A DNA stretch of 64,000 nucleotides. Source: Bordetella holmesii ATCC 51541 (GTDB taxonomy: Bacteria; Pseudomonadota; Gammaproteobacteria; Burkholderiales; Burkholderiaceae_B). Shown here in pieces: positions 38,790 through 48,509 of the stretch (its first letter is position 1; every line of letters begins with the position of its first letter). The position numbers were made by a program, and so were the translations under genes. The stretch lies in the NCBI GenBank assembly GCA_000612485.1, contig CP007494.1, positions 1,674,001-1,738,000 of the forward strand, read 5' to 3'. The notes beneath the pieces are model-generated. The model was not told the DNA's origin. It saw only the letters and a list, made by a program, of their open reading frames with translations, and did not search any database.

Positions 38790-39982
38790 AAAAATGGTTG
38801 GCGTATGGCAGCCTGGTTGGGGTGGCGCTGGTGATCGTGGCCGGTAGCCTGGCCTACTGGCTCGGCACCCGCGAGCAGGCCATGCCGCCGGCCGTGCGGG
38901 CGGATTCGGCCACGCTTATCGAGCGCGGCCGCTATCTGGCGCAGGTAGGCAATTGCGCCGGCTGTCACACGGCGCGCGACGGGCAACCCTATGCAGGCGG
39001 CAGGCCGATCGCTACGCCTTTTGGCACGCTCTACGGACCGAACATCACGCCCGACGTGCAGACCGGTATCGGCAACTGGAGCGCCGAGGATTTCTGGCGT
39101 GCGTTGCACGAAGGCAAGGGGCCCGGTGGCAGGTTGCTGTATCCGGCGTTTCCATACACCGAGTACACCCGCATGCCGCGCGAGGATGTGGACGCGCTGT
39201 TTGCCTATTTTCGCACCCTGCCCGCGGTGCGGCAGGCCAGTCGTGCGCCGGAGCTGGACTGGCCTTACGATCAGCGCGCGCTGTTGGCGGGTTGGCGGGC
39301 CTTGAATTTTCGTGCGGGTGAACTGCAGCCGGATCCGACCCAATCGATTCAATGGAATCGAGGCCGGTATCTGGTGCAAGGCCCGGGGCATTGCGCGGCC
39401 TGCCATGCGCCGCCATTGAATAGCGACGCCTTGCGGGGTCTGGGTACCTGGAGTGCCGAGGATATCGCCACCCTGTTGCGGCATGGGACGGCCGCGCCCT
39501 CTGTGGCCACAGGCCCCATGGCCGAGGTGGTCAGAGGCAGTACGCAGCATCTGACCGAATCCGATGCGCAGGCCATCGGCCTGTATCTGAAATCCTTGCC
39601 GCCTGCCGTGACCCTGCCGGCCAGCAAGCTGGCGCCGGCGCCAGCCGTGCTGCGCCAGGGTGAGCGGCTTTATGTGCAGCAGTGCGCGTCTTGTCATCAG
39701 GACAATGGCCGCGGCCATGGGCAGGCCTGGCCGGCGCTGGCCATGAATTCGTCGGTGACGGCAGCATCGGCGTTGAATGTCATCCACATGGTGCTCGATG
39801 GCGGTTTTGCACCGGCCACCTCAGCCAATCCGCGCCCTCATGGCATGCCTCCCTTCGGCCCGTTCATGGATGACAACGATATCGCCGCTGTGGTGACGTA
39901 TATCCGCAGCAGTTGGGGAAACAACGCGGGCGCGGTGACCCCGTTGGAGGTCAAACGCGCCCGTCAGGATCCGCGCCCCTGA
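38786..39982 (+). CDS. Trihaem cytochrome c, dehydrogenase-subunit type
   Basis: 398 residues from the ATG at 38786. N-terminal membrane segment or signal (about 4-26), then three cytochrome c domains with haem sites CAGCH, CAACH and CASCH. The spacing and segments such as GPNITPDVQTGIGNWSAEDFWRAL and HGMPPFGPFMDDNDIAAVVTYIR match the cytochrome subunit of membrane alcohol/gluconate-type dehydrogenases. No catalytic dehydrogenase subunit is nearby. It converges on hprK with a 13-bp gap. Confidence 0.88.
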   Translation: MKKWLAYGSLVGVALVIVAGSLAYWLGTREQAMPPAVRADSATLIERGRYLAQVGNCAGCHTARDGQPYAGGRPIATPFGTLYGPNITPDVQTGIGNWSAEDFWRALHEGKGPGGRLLYPAFPYTEYTRMPREDVDALFAYFRTLPAVRQASRAPELDWPYDQRALLAGWRALNFRAGELQPDPTQSIQWNRGRYLVQGPGHCAACHAPPLNSDALRGLGTWSAEDIATLLRHGTAAPSVATGPMAEVVRGSTQHLTESDAQAIGLYLKSLPPAVTLPASKLAPAPAVLRQGERLYVQQCASCHQDNGRGHGQAWPALAMNSSVTAASALNVIHMVLDGGFAPATSANPRPHGMPPFGPFMDDNDIAAVVTYIRSSWGNNAGAVTPLEVKRARQDPRP

Positions 39983-39995
39983 TGGGGGCGTGCGG

Positions 39996-40922
39996 CTATT
40001 TGCTGCTTTGCAGGATCGCCATCGCCTGGCGCTCCATGAATTCGCCCAGCGTGTCGATGCCGCGCAGTTTGAGGATGGTATTGCGTACGGCGGCTTCCAC
40101 CAGCACGGCCAGGTTGCGGCCGGCTGCAACCTGCAGCATCACTTTGCGCACCGGCAGGCCCAGCATGTCCTGCGTGATGTCCTGCAGTGGCAGACGTTCG
40201 AATTTATCCTGGGCGGTGGCACGCACCAGATGCACGATGAGCTTGAGCCGCATTTTGCGGCGCACCGAGGTTTCGCCAAAGATGCTGCGGATATCCAGCA
40301 GACCCAGGCCGCGGACTTCGAGCAGGTTTTGCAACAACTGCGGACAGTGCCCTTCGATCATATTGGGCGCGGTACGCGAAAACTCCACCGCGTCGTCGGC
40401 GACCAGGCCATGGCCGCGCGAGATCAATTCCAGCGCCAGTTCACTTTTGCCTAGGCCGGATTCGCCGGTAATGAGCACGCCCAGCCCCAGCACGTCGAGG
40501 AACACCCCGTGCACCGTCGTGGTGGGCGCGAGCTTTTTGCCGAGGTAGATCCGCAGCAGATCGATCAACTGGGCCGCCGCCACCGGCGTGGACAGCAGTG
40601 GCACTTGATGTTGATCGCATTGATCGATGAGATCCTGCGGCGCGGACAGGCCGTCGGCCAGCAGAATGGCCGGAACACCGCCGATGAGCAGCTCGTCCAT
40701 GTGGTGCATGCGACGGCGCAGATCAAAGCGCGTGTAGTAGGCGAGCTCTTCTTGGCCGAAAACCTGGATGCGCGACGGGTGGATCAGATTGAGGTGGCCG
40801 ACCAGATCGGCCGCAGCCATGCCGTCATCGGGTATGGCCCGATCGGCCGCGCCATGCCCGGCTATCCAGTTGAAGGGGATTTTGTCGGCGTTGTCGTCGA
40901 CCAGTTCCTGGACGGTGAGCAT
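39996..40922 (-). CDS. hprK: HPr kinase/phosphorylase
   Basis: 308 residues. N-terminal regulatory domain, then Walker A GESGLGKS (153-160), the HPr(Ser)K capping segment [11 protein letters not shown] and the signature [17 protein letters not shown]. It phosphorylates and dephosphorylates HPr on serine. In betaproteobacteria it belongs to the incomplete PTS with ptsN, used for regulation rather than sugar transport. 11 bp after ptsN. Confidence 0.96.
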   Translation of the reverse strand: MLTVQELVDDNADKIPFNWIAGHGAADRAIPDDGMAAADLVGHLNLIHPSRIQVFGQEELAYYTRFDLRRRMHHMDELLIGGVPAILLADGLSAPQDLIDQCDQHQVPLLSTPVAAAQLIDLLRIYLGKKLAPTTTVHGVFLDVLGLGVLITGESGLGKSELALELISRGHGLVADDAVEFSRTAPNMIEGHCPQLLQNLLEVRGLGLLDIRSIFGETSVRRKMRLKLIVHLVRATAQDKFERLPLQDITQDMLGLPVRKVMLQVAAGRNLAVLVEAAVRNTILKLRGIDTLGEFMERQAMAILQSSK

Positions 40923-40933
40923 GGGGTTCTGCG

Positions 40934-41398
40934 TCAGAGTTGCCCGGTGGTCAGCATGCGATGCACGATCGACGGGTCGGTTTCCGTGGCCAGCGCTTCG
41001 CGCAGGGCCTTGTTGGACATCAGTTGGGCCAGCTCGGCCAGAATGTCCAGATGCTGTTGTGTGGCGGTTTCCGGCACCAGCAGACAGAGCAGCATGGAGA
41101 CGGGTTGACCATCGGGAGCATCAAACGGGATGGGCTGCGCCAGGCGGACGAAGGCGGCAACGGCTTGCTCCAAGCCCTTGACCCGACCGTGTGGCACCGC
41201 GACACCTTGTCCCAATGCCGTCGATCCGAGCCGTTCGCGAGCGAACAGACTGTCGAACACGACGGATCGAGCCAAACCATTGTGATTCTCGAAGAGAAGA
41301 CCGGCCTGTTCGAATGCCCGCTTCTTGCTGGTGGCAAGCATATCGAGCACGACGTTGCCGGCGGGCAGAATGCGCGACAAGTGATTCATGCGAACCAT
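40934..41398 (-). CDS. ptsN: PTS-Ntr EIIA component
   Basis: 154 residues; MNHLSRILP three codons in is an alternative start. PTS EIIA type 2 domain with phosphorylated His in GVAVPHGRV (His70) and [13 protein letters not shown]. It regulates nitrogen, potassium and envelope functions in other proteobacteria. Part of the hpf-ptsN-hprK block. Confidence 0.95.
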   Translation of the reverse strand: MVRMNHLSRILPAGNVVLDMLATSKKRAFEQAGLLFENHNGLARSVVFDSLFARERLGSTALGQGVAVPHGRVKGLEQAVAAFVRLAQPIPFDAPDGQPVSMLLCLLVPETATQQHLDILAELAQLMSNKALREALATETDPSIVHRMLTTGQL

Positions 41399-41628
41399 TA
41401 TAGAGTTTTATGACGCAGCGCAAAAAAAGCCAGAATTTGCACCGGGCAGGCAAGCATAGTCTGTGTAGGCGGTCGTGGGAAGCCTGATTCAGACATGGGG
41501 CAGTATAGGGGACGGGCTTTGATGCCGATGTCCCGTCAAAGCGGGCCTTGAGGGACATCGGATCCGAGGTGACCTATATCAGGTCTGGCTTGGATCAAGC
41601 AGGGTTTGAGTGCTTGCGAAGCGCGGGA

Positions 41629-41967
41629 CTAGGGTTGCGACGCATTTATTGCGGCGCTTTGTCGCTTCACGGACTCGTTGGCGTGGCTCTGGACCTTATC
41701 CTTGTGCTTGATGACCTGACGATCCAGCTTGTCGACAAGCATGTCGATGGCCGCATACAGGTTTTCATCGACGGCTTCGCAATGAATATCCTTGCCGCTC
41801 AGATGCATCGTGATTTCGGCTTTATGCCGCAGGGGCTCCACTGAGAGCATGACCTGGGTGTCGATCACATGATCGAAATGCCGCAACACTCGCGCCAGTT
41901 TGTTCATGACGTATTCCCGGACGGCCGGGGTGACATCGAGGCGACGACCGCTAATGCTCAGGTTCAT
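41629..41967 (-). CDS. hpf: Ribosome hibernation-promoting factor
   Basis: 112 residues from the ATG at 41965-41967, which follows AGGAGAG at 7 nt; the frame upstream of it (to 42039) is not conserved. Short HPF/YfiA fold: [20 protein letters not shown], then [41 protein letters not shown]. Binds idle 70S ribosomes. rpoN, the usual upstream neighbour, is not here. Confidence 0.93.
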   Translation of the reverse strand: MNLSISGRRLDVTPAVREYVMNKLARVLRHFDHVIDTQVMLSVEPLRHKAEITMHLSGKDIHCEAVDENLYAAIDMLVDKLDRQVIKHKDKVQSHANESVKRQSAAINASQP

Positions 41968-42120
41968 AGTGCGCTCTCCTTCCAGAAAAAGAGATGAGAT
42001 AGACAATTGCGCGATTGCGCTTTGTGTAACGTCAGGCATCCTCCTTCTCGAAAAAGCGTTGTGAAAAACGCGAGCTCTTGTTGATTAGTGTATAGACTCT
42101 GCGTCCGATTTCAAGATGGT

Positions 42121-42161
42121 CTAGCCCACAAAACCGTATGGTTTTATGACTGTGGGACTAG
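42121..42161. repeat. Nested inverted repeat bounded by CTAG
   Basis: Outer arms CTAGCCCACA (42121-42130) and TGTGGG-A-CTAG (42151-42161); inner arms AAACC/GGTTT around GTAT. It lies in the 226-bp gap between hpf and a LysR gene. It could be an operator, an RNA hairpin or a recombination scar. Confidence 0.6.
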
Positions 42162-42193
42162 GGATATTCCCGGGGTGCAGGCAGGGGAACTTT

Positions 42194-43165
42194 TTACCGG
42201 CGCCAGCGACGCAGCATCTGCCCCAACAGGGCTGGGGCCTGATCTTTGTGAAAGACCACGCCAAGCGGCGCCAGAGGGCTTTTCAGTTGCACGCTCAGTT
42301 GGGATAGCGAGCTGCCCAGAGGCATGCCGGGCGTGACGCTTTGCGGCATCAGAGCAACTGCATCGGGTTTGTTCAGAAACCGCGAGAAAATCGCCAGTGA
42401 AACCGTTGAAATCGGCACTCGCAGAGCATCGGGCAAGGCGGTCAGCACTTCGCGCTCGAAGATGTCACGCACGGCAAGGTGCGCCGTGGGAAACACCCAG
42501 CGCGAGTCTTTGAGCGCTTGCAGCGAAAGATCTGGCCGTCCGGCCAGTGTATGATGGATGCTGGCGATGACAACGGGCCGGTCCTCTTGCAGGGCCTTGA
42601 ATACGAACGACGCCGGCAGCAAAGCGGGTTTGCGGCAAAACACCGCATCCACCCCGCCTTTGAACAACTGAGGCAGCAGCCGCTCGCCAGTGTCTTCATG
42701 CACGTCGATGTGCAAATCGGCATGCTTTTCGTAGAACTCGGACAGCAGCGGTGACAGCACCGACAGCGAAGCCGCTGGCGTCGTGCCGAGGCGCAGCGCG
42801 GCCCTGGCCCCGCGGCGGATCGCGGCCAGCGACTCCGCCGATTCCTCCAGCGCCGCGAGGATGCCGCGGGCCGTATCGACCAATGTGTGACCGGCCAGTG
42901 TCGGCCGCAGTCCCCGAGCGTGGCGGTCAAAGAGGCTGATGCCGAGGATGCGCTCCATTTCCGCCAGCGATTGGGTGGCGGCCGATTGACTCATATGCAG
43001 CAGCGCTGCGGCCTTGACCACCGAGCCGCTTTGCTGCAGCGCCACTAAAAGTTGCAATTGCCGCAGGCGCATGTGTTTCAGCAGCCGGGCAAACAGCACG
43101 GTGCCTTGCGCTTGAGCGGCAGGTTCGAGCAGTTCGTCGTCGGGTGGGCGGGCAGGGGTCGGCAT
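42194..43165 (-). CDS. LysR-family transcriptional regulator
   Basis: 323 residues. Winged helix at about residues 33-92 (LRQLQLLVALQQSGSVVKAAALLHMSQSAATQSLAEMER), then a type 2 periplasmic-binding-like effector domain. It diverges from a Bug binding-protein gene and amidohydrolase across about 150 bp, so these are the probable targets. Effector unknown. Confidence 0.92.
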   Translation of the reverse strand: MPTPARPPDDELLEPAAQAQGTVLFARLLKHMRLRQLQLLVALQQSGSVVKAAALLHMSQSAATQSLAEMERILGISLFDRHARGLRPTLAGHTLVDTARGILAALEESAESLAAIRRGARAALRLGTTPAASLSVLSPLLSEFYEKHADLHIDVHEDTGERLLPQLFKGGVDAVFCRKPALLPASFVFKALQEDRPVVIASIHHTLAGRPDLSLQALKDSRWVFPTAHLAVRDIFEREVLTALPDALRVPISTVSLAIFSRFLNKPDAVALMPQSVTPGMPLGSSLSQLSVQLKSPLAPLGVVFHKDQAPALLGQMLRRWRR

Positions 43166-43311
43166 GGGGCTCTGGCTATCGGAATTGCTTATACCTTGGC
43201 AAGATTTCCGCGATGTCGGCGTGCGTGGTTTTTTCTACATTTGTCATGGACTTTTGCTTGCGAGGTTTGCGCTTGCAAAGCCATGACAACTCCACTGATT
43301 CAAGGGCCCCC

Positions 43312-44325
43312 ATGTTTGTCTCGATGTCTTCGCGTGTCCGTCGCCGTTCGCTCTCCCTTCTGGCCTGCACGGCCGCGGCGGCTATCGCCAGTGCCGGTTG
43401 GGGGAAGGCCCACGCCGAACAGGCATATCCTGTCAAACCCATCAAGCTCGTGGTGCCGTTTGCTCCGGGTGGGTCCACCGATATCGTCGTGCGTGTGGTC
43501 GCAGAGGGGATGAGAGGGCCGTTGGGACAATCGGTCATCGTGGAGAACAAGGCCGGCGCGGGCAGTCTGTTAGGCACCGAGAACATTGCTCAGGCTGCGC
43601 CCGATGGCTACACCATCGGGATGTCGACGGTCAGCACCGCAACGGTCAACCCCGGTCTGTTTACGCGTGCGGCCAAACTCGAAGGGAAACTGCAGCCGGT
43701 CGCCAAGCTGGTGAGCATGCCGTCGGTGTATATGACCAACCCCCAAATGGGCGCTACCGACTTCCAGACCTTCCTGGGCAAAACCAAGGAGCAACCTGGC
43801 CAGTACAGCGCTGCCGTGCCCGGCCTGGGTTCGTTGGGCCACTTGATGATGGCCGCGCTCAATGACGCGCTGAAGATCGACCTGGAGATCGTGCCCTATC
43901 GTGGTTCCGGCCCGGCGCTCAATGACGTGTTGGGAGGCACCGTGCAGGTCATGGCCGATCAACTGCCGTCTGCCATGCCGCACATCAAGGGTGGCAAGCT
44001 GGTGCCGTTCGCACTGGCTGCCGAAGAGCGCTCGGCGGATTTGCCGACGGTGCCCACGTTCAAAGAGTTGGGCTACCCCGAACTCAATGACCTTGGCATG
44101 AGCTGGTTTGGGCTGGTGGTGCCAGCCGGTACGCCGCAGCCCGTGGTCCGGCGACTGCAGGATGCGGCGCTGGAGTCTGTCCGCTCACCGGCGGTGCAGG
44201 AACGCCTGAAGTCGCTCGGCGCGGTGGCCGTCACCATGGATCAGGCGCAGTTTCCTGCGCAGATTGCCGCCGAACTGCAGCGCAACAAGGCGCTGCTGAA
44301 CAAACTGAACGTCAAACCGGAGTGA
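43312..44325 (+). CDS. Bug/TctC-family periplasmic solute-binding protein
   Basis: 337 residues from the ATG at 43312, with AAGGG upstream. Signal peptide ending KAHA, then YPVKPIKLVVPFAPGGSTDIVVRVV, the standard Bug N-terminus. Later IVPYRGSGPALNDVLGGTVQVMADQLPSAMPHI is also characteristic. Bug proteins, greatly expanded in Bordetella, bind small carboxylates or amides; only a few pair with a transporter in the same locus. Next to an amidohydrolase, the ligand may be an N-acyl compound. Confidence 0.93.
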   Translation: MFVSMSSRVRRRSLSLLACTAAAAIASAGWGKAHAEQAYPVKPIKLVVPFAPGGSTDIVVRVVAEGMRGPLGQSVIVENKAGAGSLLGTENIAQAAPDGYTIGMSTVSTATVNPGLFTRAAKLEGKLQPVAKLVSMPSVYMTNPQMGATDFQTFLGKTKEQPGQYSAAVPGLGSLGHLMMAALNDALKIDLEIVPYRGSGPALNDVLGGTVQVMADQLPSAMPHIKGGKLVPFALAAEERSADLPTVPTFKELGYPELNDLGMSWFGLVVPAGTPQPVVRRLQDAALESVRSPAVQERLKSLGAVAVTMDQAQFPAQIAAELQRNKALLNKLNVKPE

Positions 44326-44335
44326 GGACGCCCTG

Positions 44336-45789
44336 ATGACCAAGGCAATTCAATCCCTGGCCCTGCTCGATGACTTTTTCGCGCGCGAGACGCCGCGCAT
44401 GACCGGGCTGGCCGACAAGATCTGGTCGCTGGCGGAGTTGCGCTATGCAGAAACGGCATCGGCAGACCTGCACCGGCAGGCGCTGCAGGCTGCCGGTTTT
44501 CGCATCACATCCGAGGTGGCTGGCATCGCCACCGCCTTCATGGCCGAATGGGGCGACGAAGGGCCCGTGTTGGCCTTTCTGGGCGAGTATGACGCGCTGT
44601 CGGGCCTGAATCAGCAAAGCGGCGCTCTGGTCTGCACGCCCTCGGTGGACAGCCCGGGGATGGCCGGCCACGGTTGCGGCCATCATTTGCTGGGTACGTC
44701 GGCACACTTTGCCGCGCTGGCCGTGCAGGAGCATTTGCGCCGATCCGGCGCAAAAGCGCGCATCCGTTATTACGGGTGCCCCGCCGAAGAGGGGGGGCGG
44801 GCAAGACCTTCATGGCGCGCGCCGGGGTGTTCGATGATGTGGACACGGCGCTGACCTGGCATCCGGGCAGCTTTACGGGCCTGTTCAGTCAGGCCACTCT
44901 GGCCAACATACAAGTGCGCTTTATCTTTCACGGGCGTGCCGCTCACGCGGGGCATTCACCGCATCTGGGGCGCAGTGCGCTGGATGCGGTCGAGTTGATG
45001 AATGTCGGCGTGAATTATCTGCGTGAGCATATGCCGACCGATGCCAGGGTGCATTACGCCATCACCGACGCTGGAGGCCTGTCACCCAATGTGGTGCAGG
45101 CGCGAGCCGAGGTGGTGTACCTGATCCGGGCCCGCAATAACAACGAGGCGGCCGATCTTTATCGCCGGGTCAGGAACATCGCGCGTGGCGCGGAACTGAT
45201 GACCGAGTGCCGGCTCGAGGTCGTGTTTGAGAAGGCCTGCTCCAACCTGATGCAGAACCGCACGCTGAATCAAGTCATGTATGCGCAGATGCAGGCGCTG
45301 GGGCAGTTGAGCGTCGACGCGGAGCAGCGCCGGCTGGCGGGAGAGTTCCAGGCTACCCTCGATGCCTCGGATGTCGAGCAGGTCAGCCGTCCGCTGGCCA
45401 GCGTCTTGCGCGGCAAGGTGCCGTCGATCTTCGACGGCCTGGTGCCTTATGACCCGCTGGCCGACGAAACCCTGTTTGGTTCGACCGATGTGGCCGATGT
45501 GAGCTGGGTCACGCCCACCGCGCAGGCCTGGGTGGCATGCTATGCATTCGGCACACCGCTGCACTCCTGGCAGATGGTGTCGCAGGGGCAGTTGGGATTG
45601 GCGCATGCCGGGATGGTCCATGCGAGCAGGATTCTTGCCGCGACCGGGATCGCGCTGCTCGATGAACCCGAACTGATGGTGCAGGCACAGCAGGAATTGC
45701 TGGAGCGCCGTGGCGGCCAGCCATATGTGTGCCCGATTCCGGCTGACGTGCCGGTGCCGGGCCGCCGAGCTGGAGTGGCTGCAGTCTGA
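44336..45789 (+). pseudogene. M20 amidohydrolase (AbgB-like), frameshifted at a G run
   Basis: Two frames together make an M20 metallopeptidase of about 484 residues, the length of p-aminobenzoyl-glutamate hydrolase subunit B (481). The first frame covers metal ligands (FLGEYDALSG, GHGCGHHLLGTS, YYGCPAEEGG). The second resumes at GKTFMARAGVFDDVDTALTWHPG and continues through the dimerisation lid (FHGRAAHAGHSP) to the end. The shift lies at a G7 run (44791-44797); eight Gs would restore EEGGAGKTFM. It starts 10 bp after the Bug gene. Either a real pseudogene, a slip-prone switch or a base-call error. Confidence 0.88.
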
Positions 45790-45806
45790 TATCGGCTGCC
45801 GGCGGC

Positions 45807-45843
45807 AACCCCTGGCAGCCCTGACACGGCGCCAGGGGGGGTT
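45807..45843. terminator. Hairpin between amidohydrolase and lptB
   Basis: Arms AACCCCTGGC and GCCAGGGGGGGTT with a 14-nt loop in the gap between convergent genes. Confidence 0.45.
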
Positions 45844-46627
45844 ACATGCGGAAATGTTCGCCCAGATATACCCGGCGCACCGCCGGGTCGCCCACGATCT
45901 CGTCGGGGTGGCCATCCGTGAGCACTTTGCCTTCGCTGATGATGTAGGCGCGATCGCAGATCCCCAGCGTCTCGCGCACGTTGTGGTCGGTGATCAACAC
46001 GCCGATGCCCCGGCTTTTCAGAAAGCGCACGATGCGCTGGATTTCGATCACGGCGATGGGATCCACGCCGGCAAAGGGTTCGTCCAGCAGAATGAAACGT
46101 GGGTTGGTAGCCAGGGCGCGGGCGATTTCCACGCGACGGCGTTCGCCGCCGGACAGCGAGATGGCCGTGTTGCTGCGGATATGGCCGATCTGAAGCTCTT
46201 CGAGCAGAGATTCGAGATTTTCGTTGATCTTGGCCGCCGTCAGCGTCTTGCCCTGAGCGTCGACCTGGAGTTCCAGCACCGCACGGATGTTCTGCTCGAC
46301 CGTCAGGCGGCGGAACACCGAGGCGTCCTGGGGAAGATAGGACAGCCCCATGCGGGCGCGCTTGTGAATCGGCATGGAGGTGATCTCGTTGCCATCGATT
46401 TCGATGCGCCCGGCATCGGCCGGCACCAGCCCCACGATCATATAGAAGCTGGTGGTCTTGCCGGCGCCATTGGGGCCGAGCAAACCCACGACTTCGCCAC
46501 TTTCGACGGAAAGCGAAACGTCCTGGACGACAGTGCGGCCGTTATAGGTCTTGCGCAGGCCGGTGGAGCGCAAATTGCCCTGTTGCAGAGTGGACAACGT
46601 GCTGGAGGTGGGAATGGAGGGCGTCAT
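45842..46627 (-). CDS. lptB: LPS export ABC ATPase LptB
   Basis: 261 residues from the ATG at 46625-46627. Walker A GPNGAGKT (51-58), Q-loop [17 protein letters not shown], signature [15 protein letters not shown], Walker [14 protein letters not shown] and switch His in ITDHNVRE. Drives extraction of LPS from the inner membrane with LptFG and LptC. The N-terminal extension of about 18 residues is a family variation in Bordetella-like proteins. lptA-lptB gap 44 bp. Confidence 0.97.
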   Translation of the reverse strand: MTPSIPTSSTLSTLQQGNLRSTGLRKTYNGRTVVQDVSLSVESGEVVGLLGPNGAGKTTSFYMIVGLVPADAGRIEIDGNEITSMPIHKRARMGLSYLPQDASVFRRLTVEQNIRAVLELQVDAQGKTLTAAKINENLESLLEELQIGHIRSNTAISLSGGERRRVEIARALATNPRFILLDEPFAGVDPIAVIEIQRIVRFLKSRGIGVLITDHNVRETLGICDRAYIISEGKVLTDGHPDEIVGDPAVRRVYLGEHFRM

Positions 46628-46671
46628 GGATCGAGAGCGGAGTCCTGTGTGCAACAAGGGCCGGTGCGGCC

Positions 46672-47280
46672 TTACTTCTTCGCGGGGGCCGGAGCCTTTT
46701 TGCTTGCGCGGCACTCGGCGATGGCGGCATCGGCCTTGGCGCGCGGGGGCGAGAAGGAGCGCACGCGCCCGCCGGGCGCCGACGAGTTGGGTCCGCCCTC
46801 GGCTTGGTAGGTGCCGGTCTTTTCGTTGTAACGCACACGGTCGCCGCGGATGGTGTCAAAGGGTTTGCCACAGATAAAACGCGTCACGACGGCCTGGCCG
46901 ATCAAGTCGAACTGGCTTTTGGTGCCGTCGTACTCGGCACGCAGGCCCTCGCCTTCGATCACTTCGAAGTTCTCCGGACGCTCCTGGCGAATTCGCACCA
47001 GCTTGCCCTTGTTGGCCGTGGCGGTGCCGTACTGGTTGCCTTGCGCGTCCTCATGGACTTCGAGTTTGTCGGAGTTCAGCGTCATCAGGCCACGGGTCAG
47101 GGCCACGTTGCCGGTGAACACACTCTGGCGCTTGATGTCGTCGTAGTGCAGCGAGTCGGACAGGATCAGCGTGCTGGGATCCTCGGGCTGGGCGGCCTGC
47201 TGGGCCAGCGCGGGGGCACACAGGCCAGCGGCCAGCAGCAGCGAACCGATCAGGCGATGCGCGAAGAAGGTGTCGGTCAT
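46672..47280 (-). CDS. lptA: LPS transport periplasmic protein LptA
   Basis: 202 residues. Signal peptide ([17 protein letters not shown]), then an OstA beta-jellyroll: [27 protein letters not shown] and [20 protein letters not shown]. It bridges the periplasm for LPS. The start overlaps the lptC stop by 4 nt. Confidence 0.94.
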   Translation of the reverse strand: MTDTFFAHRLIGSLLLAAGLCAPALAQQAAQPEDPSTLILSDSLHYDDIKRQSVFTGNVALTRGLMTLNSDKLEVHEDAQGNQYGTATANKGKLVRIRQERPENFEVIEGEGLRAEYDGTKSQFDLIGQAVVTRFICGKPFDTIRGDRVRYNEKTGTYQAEGGPNSSAPGGRVRSFSPPRAKADAAIAECRASKKAPAPAKK

Positions 47281-47900
47281 GGTTTGTTCTGGTTTGTGTT
47301 GGCGGGCGCGGGGGCCTGCTTGCGGCCTGCGCCGCCGGCTATTTCGACGTCAGTCGCGGAGTGCACCTCCAACTGCCGCGTCTTGTTGTTGTAACGCATT
47401 CCGGTGCCGTTCATGCGCGAATTGCCCTTGATGACCTGGGCGGGCAGGTCGGTGAGCACGATATCGTCGTCGGGCAGCAGGATGAGCTGCTGGCTGCGCA
47501 CGTCCAGCCTGTCGTTGTTGGCGTCGGCATTGCGCAGCACATGGGCGTCGCCATTCATGACGATGCGTTTGCCGCCTTGCTCCATGATGGCCGTCTTGGA
47601 CGTGCCGACCGTAATGGGGTTGCCGGGGCGCTGCCCGATGGCGCGAGGCGATGTCACATGGTAGGAGTCATCATCGGGGAAATGCTCGCCGTAGACGCCT
47701 TCCATGCGGTTGATGGGCTTGCCTTCGGGGTCTGTGCGCAGCATGACGAAATGATGCGACCAGGCGTCTTTTTCGTGGGTGATGCGGCGCGGCGGATCGA
47801 TCGGGATGGCCCGCTGCGCATAATCGGCCGCCCACCAGGTGCCCACCACCAGGCAGGCCAGCAGAAAGAGAGCGATCAGCGCGGGGAAACGGTCTTTCAT
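47277..47900 (-). CDS. lptC: LPS export protein LptC
   Basis: 207 residues. One N-terminal membrane anchor (about 7-27) and an LptC beta-jellyroll (HFVMLRTDPEGKPINRMEGVYGEHFPDDDSYHV). Passes LPS from LptBFG to LptA. Four bp after the restored kdsC stop. Confidence 0.93.
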   Translation of the reverse strand: MKDRFPALIALFLLACLVVGTWWAADYAQRAIPIDPPRRITHEKDAWSHHFVMLRTDPEGKPINRMEGVYGEHFPDDDSYHVTSPRAIGQRPGNPITVGTSKTAIMEQGGKRIVMNGDAHVLRNADANNDRLDVRSQQLILLPDDDIVLTDLPAQVIKGNSRMNGTGMRYNNKTRQLEVHSATDVEIAGGAGRKQAPAPANTNQNKP

Positions 47901-47904
47901 GGGT

Positions 47905-48509
47905 CTATTGAATGGCGCCGGGGCCGGTCAGGCCCACGGGCGAAGTCAGAAAAGCGGCCAGGCGGCCCTGGGCGGCCAACAGCAGATCGCAGCATTCGCG
48001 CACCGCACCACTGCCCCCGGCAAGGCCGAAACCCAGTGAGCGGCCTGCGTCACGTAGGCGGGGGCATTGTGTACGCTGGCGGCAAAGCCGGCGCGGTGCA
48101 TGGCGGGCAGGTCGATGATATCGTCCCCCATATAACCGGTCTGATCCAGTTGGACGCCCTGGCGCTGGGCAAGTTCAGTCAGGGCCGCGCCCTTGTCGCG
48201 TATGCCCTGCAACACCTCGGAGATCCCGAGTTCGGCGGCGCGCCGGTCGACCACGGGGCCCGAGCGGCCCGTGATCAGCGCGACCCGGATGCCGCTTTCC
48301 ATCAGCAGCCGCAGGCCATGTCCGTCCAGGGCGTTGAAGCGCTTGAACATTTCACCATGCTCGCCGAAATACAGGCTGCCGTCGGTCAGTACGCCGTCGA
48401 CGTCGAAGACCATCAGGCGCACGGCGGTGGCGCGCTCTCGGACCGGGGCCGGGATACGGGCAAGCACCAGAGCTTCGGCGGGGTGGGGGAGTCGGGAAGG
48501 CATCGTCAT
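47905..48509 (-). pseudogene. kdsC: Kdo-8-phosphate phosphatase KdsC, 3' frameshift
   Basis: The first about 160 residues are a normal C0-type HAD phosphatase: FDVDGVLTDGSLYFGEHGE, ALITGRSGP, KGAAL and GYMGDDIIDLPAM. After AAHWVSALPG the frame shifts: the ORF ends at 47946, while the alternative frame continues GSGAVRECCDLLLAAQGRLAAFL to TAG at 47905-47907, the expected family ending. Adding one C to the C5 run (48014-48018; G on the coding strand) repairs it. The catalytic core survives, so some activity may remain, but the C-terminal tail helps close the active site in the tetramer. Confidence 0.85.
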
